From contig NZ_JAGSYD010000002.1 in the NCBI RefSeq assembly GCF_025685575.1, forward strand, positions 558,001-622,000: DNA of 64,000 nt, written 5' to 3'. The notes below the pieces were generated by a model. It made no database searches, was not told the DNA's origin, and saw only the letters and a list, made by a program, of their open reading frames with translations. Shown in pieces: positions 44,521 to 54,279 of the stretch (the first letter of the stretch is position 1; every line of letters begins with the position of its first letter). The position numbers and the translations under genes were made by a program. This stretch comes from Granulicella cerasi. Its GTDB lineage: Bacteria > Acidobacteriota > Terriglobia > Terriglobales > Acidobacteriaceae.

Positions 44521-44539
44521 GATACAGCATACTGTTATC
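44521..44539. promoter_or_regulatory. Inverted repeat between TetR and NmrA-like genes
   Basis: GATACAGCATACTGTTATC is an imperfect palindrome (GATA-CAG ... CTG-TTATC) in the 70-bp region between two divergent starts. It is a likely operator for the neighbouring TetR. Confidence 0.55.
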
Positions 44540-44563
44540 GTTGAAAACATTTGGGGGTTATTG

Positions 44564-45445
44564 ATGATTGTCGTCACTGGAGCAACAGGTCATTACGGAC
44601 GCAAGGTCGTGGAGGGTTTGATCAGCAGAGTGCCGGCATCGAACCTGGACGTCAGTGTGCGCGACCCGGAGAAGGCAACGGGCCTGACGGCCAAAGGTAT
44701 CCGGGTCGAAAAGGCTAGCTTCGCCGAACCTGCAACCCTCGCCGCGGCATTCGATGGCGCAGAGCAGGTGTTGCTTGTGTCCGCAAACGTCCTGGGTGAC
44801 GAGGCAATCCGGCTCCACGGAAGTGCGATTCAGGCTGCAAAGGATGCAGGCGTAAAGCGCATCCTGTACACGAGTCATCAGGCTGCAAGCCCTACCTCCA
44901 AGGTGGCGTTTGCGCGTGACCATGCGGCTACCGAGGAACTCCTGAAGGCTTCCGGTGTCGACTTCGTTTCCTTGCGCAACGGCTTTTATGCGGAATCCTC
45001 TTTGTACCAATTGGGCGGCATCCAGGCCACAGGCAAGCTCGCGCTCCCCGGAGATGGCAACGTGTCCTGGACCTTGCGGGACGATCTCGCCCAGGCTGCG
45101 GTCTCTGCCCTGATCAACACAAGTTTGTTTCAGGGGATCACCGCTCCACTCACCGCATCCCGGACCTACACGTTCGCCGAGATCGCGGGGCTCGCCGCAG
45201 GTGCCCTTAACCGCGAAGTCGTTTTCGAACTGATCTCCGCAGAGACCTACCGTCAAGCTGCGCTGCAACGCGGCTTTCCGGAGCCCATGGTCGGCATGCT
45301 GCTCTCCATGTTCGCAGCTATCCATGACAACGAATTCAATATCGTCACCCCAACACTCGAAAGGGTGTTGATGCGGAAGCCCGCCGAGTACCAAGCCGTT
45401 CTTATGCCATATCTGACCAACGGCGGTGTGCCGCAAGCTCATTAA
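44564..45445 (+). CDS. NmrA/QOR2-type NAD(P)H-binding oxidoreductase
   Basis: 293 residues from ATG 44564 (MIVVTGATGHYGRKVVEGL), which is the Rossmann start of atypical SDRs; the frame continues upstream without a better start. Further motifs are VLLVSANVLGDEAIRLHG, RILYTSHQAASPTSK and SLRNGFYAESSLYQLGG. The pattern fits QOR2-type quinone oxidoreductases or NmrA-like redox sensors. Divergent TetR, so probably induced by a quinone or electrophile. Confidence 0.88.
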   Translation: MIVVTGATGHYGRKVVEGLISRVPASNLDVSVRDPEKATGLTAKGIRVEKASFAEPATLAAAFDGAEQVLLVSANVLGDEAIRLHGSAIQAAKDAGVKRILYTSHQAASPTSKVAFARDHAATEELLKASGVDFVSLRNGFYAESSLYQLGGIQATGKLALPGDGNVSWTLRDDLAQAAVSALINTSLFQGITAPLTASRTYTFAEIAGLAAGALNREVVFELISAETYRQAALQRGFPEPMVGMLLSMFAAIHDNEFNIVTPTLERVLMRKPAEYQAVLMPYLTNGGVPQAH

Positions 45446-46059
45446 GCTCGTCCAGCCTGATAGATAACGAGAAACGCCGTTCTCTGAAGTTGAACCGCAT
45501 CGCCTCTAGCAAGCCGACTTCTCATTACAGATCAAGCCCCGGTCAGGTTCACGATGATCGAACCTCTCCGAAGCGACGAATGGCCCGCGCCGTTTTTTCA
45601 AGTGCGGCGATCGAGTTATCGACTCGCAGGAGGGGAACTCACTGCGAAATGCGTCCGGGCCCTTCTGTACATAGTCGGACGCATCCGACCTCAGCAGAAG
45701 ATGCAGAGGCGGCGCCGGCGCGTTCAGGAATTTGAAGATGGCTGCGCCAGCAATCGCTGGATCTACCGATTGTTCCGTTTGTCGCCCGGAGCGCGGCCCG
45801 GATGGGATTAAAGACCGCATCGTAGTCGGCTATCTACATCCAGACTTTGGCACCTGAAGTCCCTGTGGCAATCAACTCGATTCACGCAGACTTGACCCGC
45901 ACAAAAAGGACACTGCCGCCCCGGAAAACGCCAAACCCGGCGTTACACAGGCACAACACAGCAGCCAAGCCAAAGTCCGTTGGAATCGCGAAGTCGAGAT
46001 TTCGTGCAAGGATGCGATGGAGTCGCTGAAAGGAGGGTGCCCTATGCTTTTGAGATTGT
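45446..46059. other. Intergenic stretch before the tRNA fragment
   Basis: About 600 bp with only short overlapping frames and no recognised motif. Adjacent to the 3' tRNA remnant, so it may be the worn end of an integrated element. Confidence 0.45.
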
Positions 46060-46103
46060 TGGTGGACCTGATCGGGATCGAACCGATGACCTCTTCCATG
46101 CCA
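46060..46103 (-). tRNA. 3' fragment of a tRNA-Ala (anticodon-arm part to CCA), probable att site
   Basis: On the minus strand the 44 bp begin TGGCATGGAAGAGGTC and continue with a T-arm (ATCGG-TTCGATC-CCGAT), the acceptor strand CAGGTCC and ACCA. This matches the 3' half of tRNA-Ala, most likely anticodon GGC. The upstream DNA has no D-arm or 5' acceptor strand, so it is not a working tRNA gene. Partial tRNA 3' ends are the classic footprint of integrase-mediated insertion at a tRNA gene. Confidence 0.72.
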
Positions 46104-46459
46104 TAATCGACCGTTCTGCTAACTTATTGAATCATTAAGGCTCTGGTCGCTCCATAAGCTCTGAAAACTCCGGTGGACAAGGATATTGTTCCCATGATGT
46201 TCCCAGATTTTGCATTCTGTTCCTACGCCATATCGCATTTTGGAGCAACCATCGGTTCAGGCGACAGGTCATAGCGATAGGACCGGCAGCGAATCTGGAG
46301 CGGCGGGATTTCTCGTCACGAGCCCACGGATCACTCCTAAGATCCGTGTCACCCACGAGTTTGTACATAGCTCATGAGTGACGCGGACATTTTGGCAGTA
46401 TGCAAACGGGTGAGGCTCCTAACTCGGTAGCTTCCTGCAAACGGTCCCAGTCGCGCCGC

Positions 46460-47825
46460 TCAGGCGACGCGAATCAATTTCTTATTCACGAACTCACCGA
46501 TGCCAAGATCAGAAAGGTCACGGCCATACCCCGAGTTCTTTACTCCGCCGAATGGCAGATCCGGAGCGGTCCATGTTGCCTGGTTGATAAAGACCATTCC
46601 GGTTTCGATCTGTCGGGCTACTCGTTTCCCACGCTCTATGTCTTTGGTGATCACAGTTCCACCAAGACCGTACGGGGAATCATTCGCAAGCGTCACCGCC
46701 TCCTCTTCGTTCTTCACGCGGAACATCAGGGCCCCGGGAGCGAAGAACTCCTGATAATAAGCAGGATTGTCCGGTTTGATGTCGGTCAGAATCGTCGGGG
46801 CGAGGAAGTATCCCTTCCGGTCCAAACGCTGTCCTCCGTTCAGCACTTTCGCGCCACCATCTACAGCGGTCTTGATCTGCTGCTGGACGAGATCGAGAGC
46901 GCCAGCGGTGCACAATGGCCCAAGTGTCGTCTTTTCTTCCATCGGGTCGCCGGGAACGAGCTTTTCTAGCTCTTTTCTAAATCGATCGACGAACGTATCC
47001 GCTATCTTCTCGTCAAGGATGAACCGCTTAGCAGCCACGCAGCACTGGCCGGTGTTGTTCATACGGCCCCAAACACCCCACTTGATGGCCGTATCCATGT
47101 CCGCATCGTCGAGCACGATGAAAGCATCGCTGCCGCCCAATTCCATCGTGCTCTTCTTGAGCGCTTTGCCTGCCTCTGCGGCGACTGCGGCGCCAGCCCT
47201 TTCGCTACCACTCAGAGCCACTCCCTTGATGCGCGTATCCGCGATCGCTACAGCTGATTGCTCACTCCAGAGGAAAACGTTGCTATAAGCTCCGACGGGA
47301 GCACCGGCATCAAGGAACAGCTTCTCGAATGCTAGAGCGCACTGTGGCACGTTTGGGGCGTGCTTCACGATAAGCGTATTGCCCACCATGAGGTTCGGCC
47401 CTGCGACCCGCGCCAGCTGGTAGTACGGGCAGTTCCAAGGTTCGACGCAGAAGATCACGCCCAGCGGTGCACTCTCGACATAGGCCTCGCCTTCCTCCAC
47501 CTTCAGCTTTTCGGGTGCAAAAAGTGCCTCGGCATTATCGGCGTAGTAATCCAGGATGTCGGCACTGAGTCCACTTCGCCCCGCGCTTCCCGGAATAGTT
47601 TGCCCATCTCGAGAGTGATGGGTTTGGCAAATTCGTCACGTCTTCCCGTAGGATCGAAGCCGCCTTCTTGAGAATCGTCCTGCGCTCAGCCAGAGTCTTC
47701 CGGCTCCAGTCGTTCTCGTAGGTCGACTGAGCCCGAGCGATGATCTCTTCCATCTGTTCGTCGCTATGTTCCGGAAAGCTCTTGATCAACACATCGTCAT
47801 TGGGATTGATTGTCTGATAGGTCAT
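46460..47825 (-). pseudogene. NAD(P)-dependent aldehyde (succinate-semialdehyde-type) dehydrogenase, frameshifted
   Basis: The N-terminal part (MTYQTINPNDDVLIKSFPEH ... TILKKAASILRED) starts at 47825. Between 47500 and 47650 the frame changes at least twice (FAKPITLEMGKLF and EKLKVEEGEAYVE are in other frames), then the main body follows in one frame to 46460: FCVEPWNCPYYQLARV, STMELGGSDAFIVLD, NTGQCCVAAKR (catalytic Cys) and LPFGGVKNSGYGRDL. The sequence fits the GabD-like succinate-semialdehyde dehydrogenases. The catalytic part is intact, so an error in the assembly is possible. Confidence 0.85.
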
Positions 47826-48006
47826 AGAGGCTATCCTCCTTTCGATTCATTCCATTGGTTGTGAACAAGCTAAGCCGGCTGCATTTTCGCTGACGCGCGT
47901 TCCGCCTAGCTGGGCCGACGCACAGATTCGGCCATCGTTGTGTCTCTGACGGAAGAGACAGCGCGGCGCGAGATCAGATCCAGGCCCGGTTCACCGTTGA
48001 AGCTGT

Positions 48007-49050
48007 TCAACTCATCTTGATGACCGCACGGCCGTTGATCTTTCCGGCCTCCAGATCATCGAGTGCCAAGAGAGCCTGATCGAAGGTGTACGGGGTGAGG
48101 TTTGCCCTGATCCTTCCGGTCTTTGCTAGCGCTACAAGGTCGTGCAGGTTTTTGTGCGTCCCGCTATACGGGCGAGTAATCGAAGCGCCCCATGGAAGCG
48201 AGGTGGACAGCTGGTTCGTCTCGAACTGAAAGACGCCGTTACTGAGTCCCGGCGCGCGGATGGCTCCGTAAGGAGCAACGACCGCAGCAGCTAACGCCAG
48301 CGTGGCGGTGTTTCCTACGATGTCGAAGACCACGTCCGCACCGTAGCCTTCGGTTACCTTCAGCACCTGCGCGGCAACCGCCGGATCGTCGGAGCGGAAG
48401 GCGTAGGAGACCTTATCCTTGATGGCGGCGAGCAGGTCGTCCTTGATGTCGAGAGCGATGACTGTTGCTCCCGTCAGTTCACGGAGGAGTTCGATGGCGA
48501 ACTGTCCCAGCCCTCCGATGCCGATGACAACGACCGTCGCTCCTGGACGGAGCAGGTCTTTGGCCGCCTCGATCGAATGGTACGGAACCAGGCCCGCGTC
48601 CGGAAGGACGGCTGCAAAGACCGGGTCGAGGCCTGCAGCCGGCACCAGCGCAGATGACGGCACCGCAGCGTACTCAGCCATGCCCCCGTTCACGGAAACT
48701 CCGGGCGTTGGTGGTGGATAGAACCGCCCCCCGGTGTTGCGGCAGGCGTTCTCCTGGCCCGCAACACACATGCGGCAGATGCCGCAGGACCATACCGGAT
48801 GGACGACAACCTGGTCACCGATCGAGAAGCGTTGTACGTCGTCGGCAATGTCGACGATCTCTCCCGCAATCTCATGGCCCAGAATGGTCCCGTCCGGAAT
48901 CATCCGCTTGGTGGATCGCCGAATGTGCACGTCGGTCTGGCAAATGCCGGCGGCGGTGACGCGGAGCAGCACCTGCCCCGCCACAATGTTTGGCTTCGGC
49001 ACTTCGGTCTGAACCAGATCTCCAATGCCCTTCAGTTGGATAGCTCGCAT
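48007..49050 (-). CDS. Zinc-dependent alcohol dehydrogenase (MDR superfamily)
   Basis: 347 residues from ATG 49050, which follows GGAGGA. Catalytic-zinc ligands are Cys in AAGICQTDVH and His-Glu in ILGHEIAGEI; the structural-zinc cysteines are in CGICRMCVAGQENAC. The NAD-binding motif is VVVIGIGGLGQFA. The protein is a typical medium-chain alcohol dehydrogenase for a primary or secondary alcohol. It is 14 bp from the upstream SDR gene in the same operon. Confidence 0.93.
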   Translation of the reverse strand: MRAIQLKGIGDLVQTEVPKPNIVAGQVLLRVTAAGICQTDVHIRRSTKRMIPDGTILGHEIAGEIVDIADDVQRFSIGDQVVVHPVWSCGICRMCVAGQENACRNTGGRFYPPPTPGVSVNGGMAEYAAVPSSALVPAAGLDPVFAAVLPDAGLVPYHSIEAAKDLLRPGATVVVIGIGGLGQFAIELLRELTGATVIALDIKDDLLAAIKDKVSYAFRSDDPAVAAQVLKVTEGYGADVVFDIVGNTATLALAAAVVAPYGAIRAPGLSNGVFQFETNQLSTSLPWGASITRPYSGTHKNLHDLVALAKTGRIRANLTPYTFDQALLALDDLEAGKINGRAVIKMS

Positions 49051-49063
49051 GTATCTTCCTCCG

Positions 49064-49810
49064 TTACTGGGCCAGCATGCCGCCGTCGACGATGTGTTCG
49101 GTACCGGTGATGAAGGACGCCTCATCCGAGGCCAGGAACAGCACAAGATTGGTGACTTCACCCGGTTCGGCGATGCGTCCTTGAGGAATCAGACTGAGTG
49201 CGTCTCCGCCCTTTTCATCGGTTGCCGCCACCATCATAGGTGTCTGGATGAAGCCCGGGTGCACGGAGTTCACACGGATATTCTTCGAAGCGTATTCGAT
49301 TGCGGTGGCCTTCGTCATGCCTCGTACCGCGAACTTGCTGCCGACATATGCAAGGTTCGGGAAGCCATAGTTGGCTGCGATGCCCGCAATGGAGGAGATG
49401 TTGACGATGGAACCGATGCCCGCCTTCACCATCGAGGGCAAGACAGCCTTCATGCCCAAGAAAACTGATGTCTGGTTGATCGCACAAACCTTCAGGTAGT
49501 CGGCTTCGCTGATATCGATTGTCTTTGCAACTGGACCAAGTACGCCGGCATTGTTCACAAGGATGGTGATGGGCCCAAATTCTGCCTCGCCCTTCTGGAT
49601 AACGGTTGTCCAGTCCTCAGCTCTCGTCACATCATGGTGAAGGAACAAAGCGTTCTTCCCGAGCTTGGCAGCGAGCGCCGACCCTCCATCCTGATTGAGA
49701 TCGGTCAGGATCACCTTCGCGCCTTCTGCGATGAAGCGCTGGACGTGGGACTCGCCCATCCCCTGTGCGGCTCCCGTAACCAATGCCACCTTTCCCTGCA
49801 GTCTGCTCAT
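49064..49810 (-). CDS. SDR-family oxidoreductase
   Basis: 248 residues from ATG 49810 (MSRLQGKVALVTGAAQGMG); a start six codons earlier is possible. Motifs: NNAGVLGPV, IVNISSIAGI, LAYVGSKFAVRGM (Tyr-x3-Lys), VNSVHPGFIQTPM and SDEASFITGTEHIVDGG. All SDR catalytic residues are present. It leads a two-gene operon with the zinc alcohol dehydrogenase and is divergent from a MarR gene at 49895. Confidence 0.92.
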   Translation of the reverse strand: MSRLQGKVALVTGAAQGMGESHVQRFIAEGAKVILTDLNQDGGSALAAKLGKNALFLHHDVTRAEDWTTVIQKGEAEFGPITILVNNAGVLGPVAKTIDISEADYLKVCAINQTSVFLGMKAVLPSMVKAGIGSIVNISSIAGIAANYGFPNLAYVGSKFAVRGMTKATAIEYASKNIRVNSVHPGFIQTPMMVAATDEKGGDALSLIPQGRIAEPGEVTNLVLFLASDEASFITGTEHIVDGGMLAQ

Positions 49811-49894
49811 ATGCCATTCTCCCTGCACCCGTCCGCTCGGAGGAGTGCTACTCTTTGTTAGACGCGAGAGATCGTTGATGCGTCAACTATCTTT

Positions 49895-50377
49895 ATGTCT
49901 TATAAATCGAGCGACGAATGGGCGGTCGCCTTGACCTGGATGGTTCTTCCAGCCGGCCGCGCGTGGCAGAAGGCCGCTGGAGCGGCTTTGGAACGCTTTG
50001 GAGTTTCTCTCTCTGTGGCAGCACCGATTCTCGTGGTTGCGCGAATGGGCAACGGGGTCCAGCAGAAGGTTATTGCGTATGAGGCCGGGATCGATGAAGC
50101 GGCAGTCGTACGCTCCGTCGATCAACTGGAACGGGATGGATTGTTATTACGCAAACCCGATCCCGGGGACGGGAGAGCGAAAACGATCCATCTAACGCCT
50201 AAGGGAAGGGGCTTGGTAAGAAAGCTCGACAAGGTGATTCGGGATCTTCGTGACGATCTGCTGCGGGAGATCAGTCAGAAGGACGGCATGGCAGCGGTTC
50301 GAGTTCTGCGAGAACTGGAGCGTGGCGCGAATCGAAACCTAAGCGGTTCGATCCAGCCCGCGGAAGGCAATCCGTAG
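49895..50377 (+). CDS. MarR-family transcriptional regulator
   Basis: A 160-residue MarR protein with GNGVQQKVIAYEAGIDEAAV, then VRSVDQLERDGLLLRKPDPG, then DGRAKTIHLTPKGRGLVRKL. The winged helix is intact. It is divergent from the SDR/alcohol dehydrogenase operon and is its likely regulator. Confidence 0.88.
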   Translation: MSYKSSDEWAVALTWMVLPAGRAWQKAAGAALERFGVSLSVAAPILVVARMGNGVQQKVIAYEAGIDEAAVVRSVDQLERDGLLLRKPDPGDGRAKTIHLTPKGRGLVRKLDKVIRDLRDDLLREISQKDGMAAVRVLRELERGANRNLSGSIQPAEGNP

Positions 50378-50700
50378 CGCTGCCGTGTCGGATAGCCCAG
50401 TAGAAGTGCAGAACGCAACTTGGAACCCGCAGTGTCAAGGCGACTCGTTGAACGATTTGGTGCACCCTCCGAAGGCAATTCCAGGACCTGCTCTATACGC
50501 AAGTCAAAAAAAGAATGCCACGGATGAACGGCTATCGCACGACATTGCTGTCACAACATTCACTTACATGGCTCCCCAGAGATTGCGTCACGGAACTACG
50601 TGAGGAAGCTCAGGCTTCGAGAATCGCTCGATCTGTCCTTTGTAGGTGTCGTATACCTTTTCGGTCGCGGTCCGAACGGGCTCTGTAGCAACGCGATAAT
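50378..50700. other. Short stretch without a recognised gene
   Basis: About 320 bp between the MarR gene and the L,D-transpeptidase remnant. It may contain the missing N-terminal part of that gene in degraded form; I cannot show this. Confidence 0.35.
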
Positions 50701-51244
50701 CGCTCCCAGGCTTGAGCTGCAAAGCTGCTGTATGCCACGACGGCGCTAGGAATGACGGTCGTGATTACGGAACTGGACGAAGTTCCGAGGGTCGCACCCA
50801 CGCCGGACCTGCTTCAGAGTGAAGCTTCTACGGAAAAAGCGGAGGATGGTGCTTGGATCTGGCAGCGGGAGAAGTCGACGAGTTGTCCAGTCTCGCTCAT
50901 TCTCAGTGGCGCCGATCGCAGATTGATCGTTCTGCGCAACGGGATTCTGATTGGATCTTCTCCTGTAACGATTGCCGGAGAGATCACAGAAACCGCGGCA
51001 TATAGCTTGACACAGGTTTGATGCCAAAGGATTTCACTGGATGCAGCTGCCCCTGCCTGGAGAGAACTGGGTTGGGAGCAAAGAACTGAGCGACTCGGAA
51101 CGTCGTCGCGTTCACATTCCAGACGCGTTTCGCGCGCTACTGGACGGGGAACTTACTCCAGGGGTGACGCTGGCAGTGACGACGGACTCCCTTCGAACGG
51201 GTGCTACCGGCCGCAGCCTGACGGTGTTGGAGGCGCAACCCTGA
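50700..51244 (+). pseudogene. L,D-transpeptidase (YkuD-like) gene, N-terminally decayed and frameshifted
   Basis: One frame has SLILSGADRRLIVLRNGILI and then GSSPVTIAGEI, as in the start of YkuD-type cell-wall L,D-transpeptidases. A one-base shift at about 51020 leads to DAKGFHWMQLPLPGE, then SELSDSERRRVHIPDAFRAL-like sequence (KELSDSE, RVHIPDAFRALLDGEL) and LAVTTDSLRTGATGRSLTVL, the C-terminal end of the family. The start of the protein is lost. The His/Cys catalytic motif of YkuD enzymes is not visible. Confidence 0.65.
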
Positions 51245-51269
51245 TGTTGACGAGTTCCTCTGCTTTCCC

Positions 51270-51917
51270 CTATTTCGTCGTAAGCAGCCGATCGAAGATG
51301 GAGCAGATCAGCTTGCGCGTCCCCTTGACGGAGATCTCCGATCCAAGCAGGCGTTGGCTCACGGCCATGCCATGGGCGAAGCTAAGCATCGCCATCAGGA
51401 ACTCGTTCGGAGGCAGGGTGAACTGGATTCCAGGTTGTTGAGCCAGTTTCTTGAGGATCCGCCGCCCATCCTTCAGCATGCTGCGATACAGCTCGATGTA
51501 GGTCTGACGCATCTTCTCGCTGCGTAACGCGCCAGCCTCGAATTCTGCTTCCAGAATGATCCATTCCGGATCGGTGACCCGGTCCGCAAGAGCTTCGCGA
51601 AGACGCTTCAAGAGGCTCTCGACGGGTTCATCGCTTTCAAGGATCGTTCGGAACACGCTGAAACGTTTTTCCTGATCGTCCCGCACGATGGTGAGAAAAA
51701 GATCCTCTTTGTCGGTGAAGTTGCCATAGAATGCACCCCGGGAAAACCCTGCCTCTTCAGCGATACGTTCCGCAGCAGCGTCTCCGAGCCCCTCACGCAG
51801 AATGTGGCGCCGCCCCGTCTCGATGAGGCTGGCGCGCGTCTGTGTCTTGCGCTCCTGGCGGGAAAGACGAGGTTTCCTCGCTGGAGCGGTATGAGTAGAA
51901 GCAGATTTCCGAGGCAT
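51270..51917 (-). CDS. TetR-family transcriptional regulator
   Basis: 215 residues from ATG 51917 (MPRKSASTHTAPARKPRLSR); the frame opens 11 codons further. The helix-turn-helix is ILREGLGDAAAERIAEEAGF followed by SRGAFYGNFTDKEDLF. It lies 66 bp after the DHA2 pump gene on the same strand, so it is probably co-transcribed with it. The TATACA-GTA-TGTATA-like sites upstream of the pump and of the ABC exporter are candidate operators. Confidence 0.9.
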   Translation of the reverse strand: MPRKSASTHTAPARKPRLSRQERKTQTRASLIETGRRHILREGLGDAAAERIAEEAGFSRGAFYGNFTDKEDLFLTIVRDDQEKRFSVFRTILESDEPVESLLKRLREALADRVTDPEWIILEAEFEAGALRSEKMRQTYIELYRSMLKDGRRILKKLAQQPGIQFTLPPNEFLMAMLSFAHGMAVSQRLLGSEISVKGTRKLICSIFDRLLTTK

Positions 51918-51983
51918 TTGCGTAGAGTACCAAGTCGCCGATTGTGGCAAGTCAACATTTTATCCGTAGGGAAGAGATTCGCA

Positions 51984-53564
51984 TCAGTGAACAGCTTCCC
52001 CCGCGGGGGCCCCTTCGCCGGGACGGTTCTTGCTGAGCATGAACGCCGCCGCGATCATGGCAACGGACATCCACGACAACCATCGATAGATGTCCTGGTA
52101 GGCCTGCGCGGCGGCTTGCTGGTTAAGTTGCTGGTAGATCGTTCCCCGGGCCATCTGGACAGCCTCCGGATGGCTGACCATCGTCTGGAAATAACCGGTA
52201 AGGGCGTTCACCTGATTCGTGAAGGCAATACTGCCTGGCTGCATCGCCTCTTGCAGCCGCGCCTGGTGGAAGAGCGAGCGATTGGTGACGATGGCACCCG
52301 TCACCGCGATGAAGATGCTGCCGCCCACATTGCGAACGAAGTTGATGATGCCTGACACCTGATTGCTTGCCTCTTTCGGCAGACCGACATAAGCCGCATT
52401 GGTGATGGCGATGAAGCAGAACGGGATTGGGATCATCTGGATCACCCGCAGCCAGGAGGCAAAGCTAAAGCTCATCTGCAGGCTTAGGTGGGTGGACGCG
52501 TAATAGTAAGCAGCCGCGAAAAAGCAGAATCCGACTGCAGCAAGGTTCCTCGCGGCGAACTTGCTTGTCGCAATTCCCGCCATCGGCATGACGAAGAGGA
52601 GAGTGACACCTCCCCACGTGAGCGCCTCCCCGGCACTGGTCGCCGTGTAACCCAGCAACTGCTGGAGGAATTGTGGCTGGAGCACGGTTGCGGCGTTCAA
52701 TACGCCACCCACCAGGATCATCAGAGCGCAGCAGATCGCAAAGTTCTTGTAGCGAAAGAGCTTGATGTTCATGATGGGATTCTTCGCGCGCCACTCCCAC
52801 CAAATCAGACCTACCATGCCGACCACAAACATGGCCGCAAACGCGCGAATGAAATTGGACGCAAACCAGTCGTTCTCCTCGCCCTTATCCAGGAAGATCT
52901 GCATACCACCCATGGCCAATGTCAGAAACGCGAGGCCAATGTAATCCAGCCGCCGAAGGTTGTTGCGATCTGCTCTGATCCAGGGTGGATCTTCGACAAG
53001 CCTGGTCACCAGAACGAACGCCAGAATACCAACCGGAAGATTGATGTAGAAGATCCATCGCCAGGAATAGTTGTCCGTGATCCAACCTCCCATAGTCGGT
53101 CCGATGGACGGAGCGAGAACGGCGACGAGTCCGTAGAGCGAGAACGCCAATCCGCGTTTCTTCTCTTCAAAGGAGTCGGCCATGATGGCCTGCGCCATCG
53201 GCTGAAGACCGCCTCCACCGATTCCCTGAATGATGCGAGCTAGCAGCAGAATCGGAAGCGATGGGGCGATGCCGCAGAGAAAACTGGCGACCGTGAAGAT
53301 GATGATGCAGAGCAGGAAGAAGTTCTTGCGCCCGATGACGCTCGAAGCCCACGCTCCGACCGGCAGGATGATTGCGTTCGAAACCAGGTAGCTTGTGAGC
53401 ACCCATGTTCCCTGGTCCTGGCTGGCACCCAGATTGCCTGCGATGTGGGGAAGGGCGACATTCGCAATGGATGTATCCAACACTTCCATAAAAGCAGCTA
53501 GCGCAACGGTCGCCGCGATAAGCCACGGATTTGCCTTAGGTTGCCATCGTTCCGCATTTGCCAT
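51984..53564 (-). CDS. DHA2-family MFS drug exporter (EmrB/QacA type)
   Basis: A 526-residue, 14-helix proton-driven exporter. Typical motifs are LAAFMEVLDTSIANVALPHI (motif D1), WVLTSYLVSNAIILPVGAW (TM2), FLCGIAPSLPILLLARIIQG and GPTMGGWITDNYSWRWIFYI (motif C). EmrB-type pumps work with HlyD/EmrA adaptors; a HlyD gene is present 3 kb away but in another operon. A divergent ECF sigma gene shares the upstream region, which holds a TetR-type operator. Confidence 0.93.
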   Translation of the reverse strand: MANAERWQPKANPWLIAATVALAAFMEVLDTSIANVALPHIAGNLGASQDQGTWVLTSYLVSNAIILPVGAWASSVIGRKNFFLLCIIIFTVASFLCGIAPSLPILLLARIIQGIGGGGLQPMAQAIMADSFEEKKRGLAFSLYGLVAVLAPSIGPTMGGWITDNYSWRWIFYINLPVGILAFVLVTRLVEDPPWIRADRNNLRRLDYIGLAFLTLAMGGMQIFLDKGEENDWFASNFIRAFAAMFVVGMVGLIWWEWRAKNPIMNIKLFRYKNFAICCALMILVGGVLNAATVLQPQFLQQLLGYTATSAGEALTWGGVTLLFVMPMAGIATSKFAARNLAAVGFCFFAAAYYYASTHLSLQMSFSFASWLRVIQMIPIPFCFIAITNAAYVGLPKEASNQVSGIINFVRNVGGSIFIAVTGAIVTNRSLFHQARLQEAMQPGSIAFTNQVNALTGYFQTMVSHPEAVQMARGTIYQQLNQQAAAQAYQDIYRWLSWMSVAMIAAAFMLSKNRPGEGAPAGEAVH

Positions 53565-53596
53565 CGTCCGCTCTCCGATAGGTTAATCGATTCTTC

Positions 53597-53613
53597 ATGT
53601 ACAGTACGTATAT
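53597..53613. promoter_or_regulatory. TetR-type operator upstream of the DHA2 pump
   Basis: TGTACAGTACGTATA lies between the pump and ECF sigma starts. It shares the pattern ACAGTA-Y-GTATA with the two sites upstream of the ABC exporter operon (56093 and 56425). Confidence 0.6.
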
Positions 53614-53661
53614 CAAATCGAATGCTGCAAGGGGCACAATCGTTGAAGCGGATAGGATTCC

Positions 53662-54273
53662 ATGAAATACGAGAATGATGAATCCGTCGCGCGCCAGGCT
53701 TGTAATGGGGATGAGAGAGCCTTTGAAGTGCTGAGCGAGCGGTGGCGCGAACGCCTGCTCCGGACCGCAGAACGATATACTCTTAACCGGTCTGAGGCGG
53801 AAGACGCCGTTCAGTCCGGACTCTTCAAGGCGTGGCGGAACATGACTACTTTTCGCAATGAGTCTCTCTTCTCGACGTGGATCACGAGGATCGTCATCAA
53901 CGAGGTCTATATGATTCACAGACGTCAGGAACATCGTCGTATCGAGTACTCCGATGAACTGACGACGATGGAGGCTGCCCTTATCCGAAAGGGCCGGCTT
54001 CCTGCAGGTGAGTCCATTGAGGAACGGCTCATTCAACAGCAGAGTATTGACCAGGTTCGCTCGGCGATCATGTTCCTGCCGGCTTCCTTCCGGACCATCC
54101 TTCAAATCGAGCTTACGGAAGAGGTTCCTCTCCCAGAGGTGGCAAAACGCTTGAATCTTTCGCTGGCAGCCGTAAAATCCCGGCGCCTGCGTGCGCGCCG
54201 CGAGCTGCAGAAGAGAATGTCCGCCGCTGCGTCGGTTTGGCATGGACGCGCGTCGGCCCGTATCCGCGCGTAG
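53662..54273 (+). CDS. ECF-family RNA polymerase sigma factor
   Basis: A 203-residue sigma factor. Region 2 reads LLRTAERYTLNRSEAEDAVQ, then SGLFKAWRNMTTFRNESLFS and TWITRIVINEVYM. Region 4 reads LQIELTEEVPLPEVAKRLNL followed by SLAAVKSRRLRARRELQK. No anti-sigma gene is next to it. It is divergent from the DHA2 pump and convergent with the antiporter gene (7-bp gap). Confidence 0.9.
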   Translation: MKYENDESVARQACNGDERAFEVLSERWRERLLRTAERYTLNRSEAEDAVQSGLFKAWRNMTTFRNESLFSTWITRIVINEVYMIHRRQEHRRIEYSDELTTMEAALIRKGRLPAGESIEERLIQQQSIDQVRSAIMFLPASFRTILQIELTEEVPLPEVAKRLNLSLAAVKSRRLRARRELQKRMSAAASVWHGRASARIRA

Positions 54274-54279
54274 ACGTCC

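Noticed and set aside
44558-45442. A 294-residue minus-strand frame opposite the NmrA-like gene
   Set aside because: The plus strand encodes a clear Rossmann protein; the antisense frame is Cys/His-rich and has no family pattern.
45872-46099. A 75-residue minus-strand frame starting in the tRNA fragment
   Set aside because: Its N-terminus is translated tRNA sequence, a common artefact.
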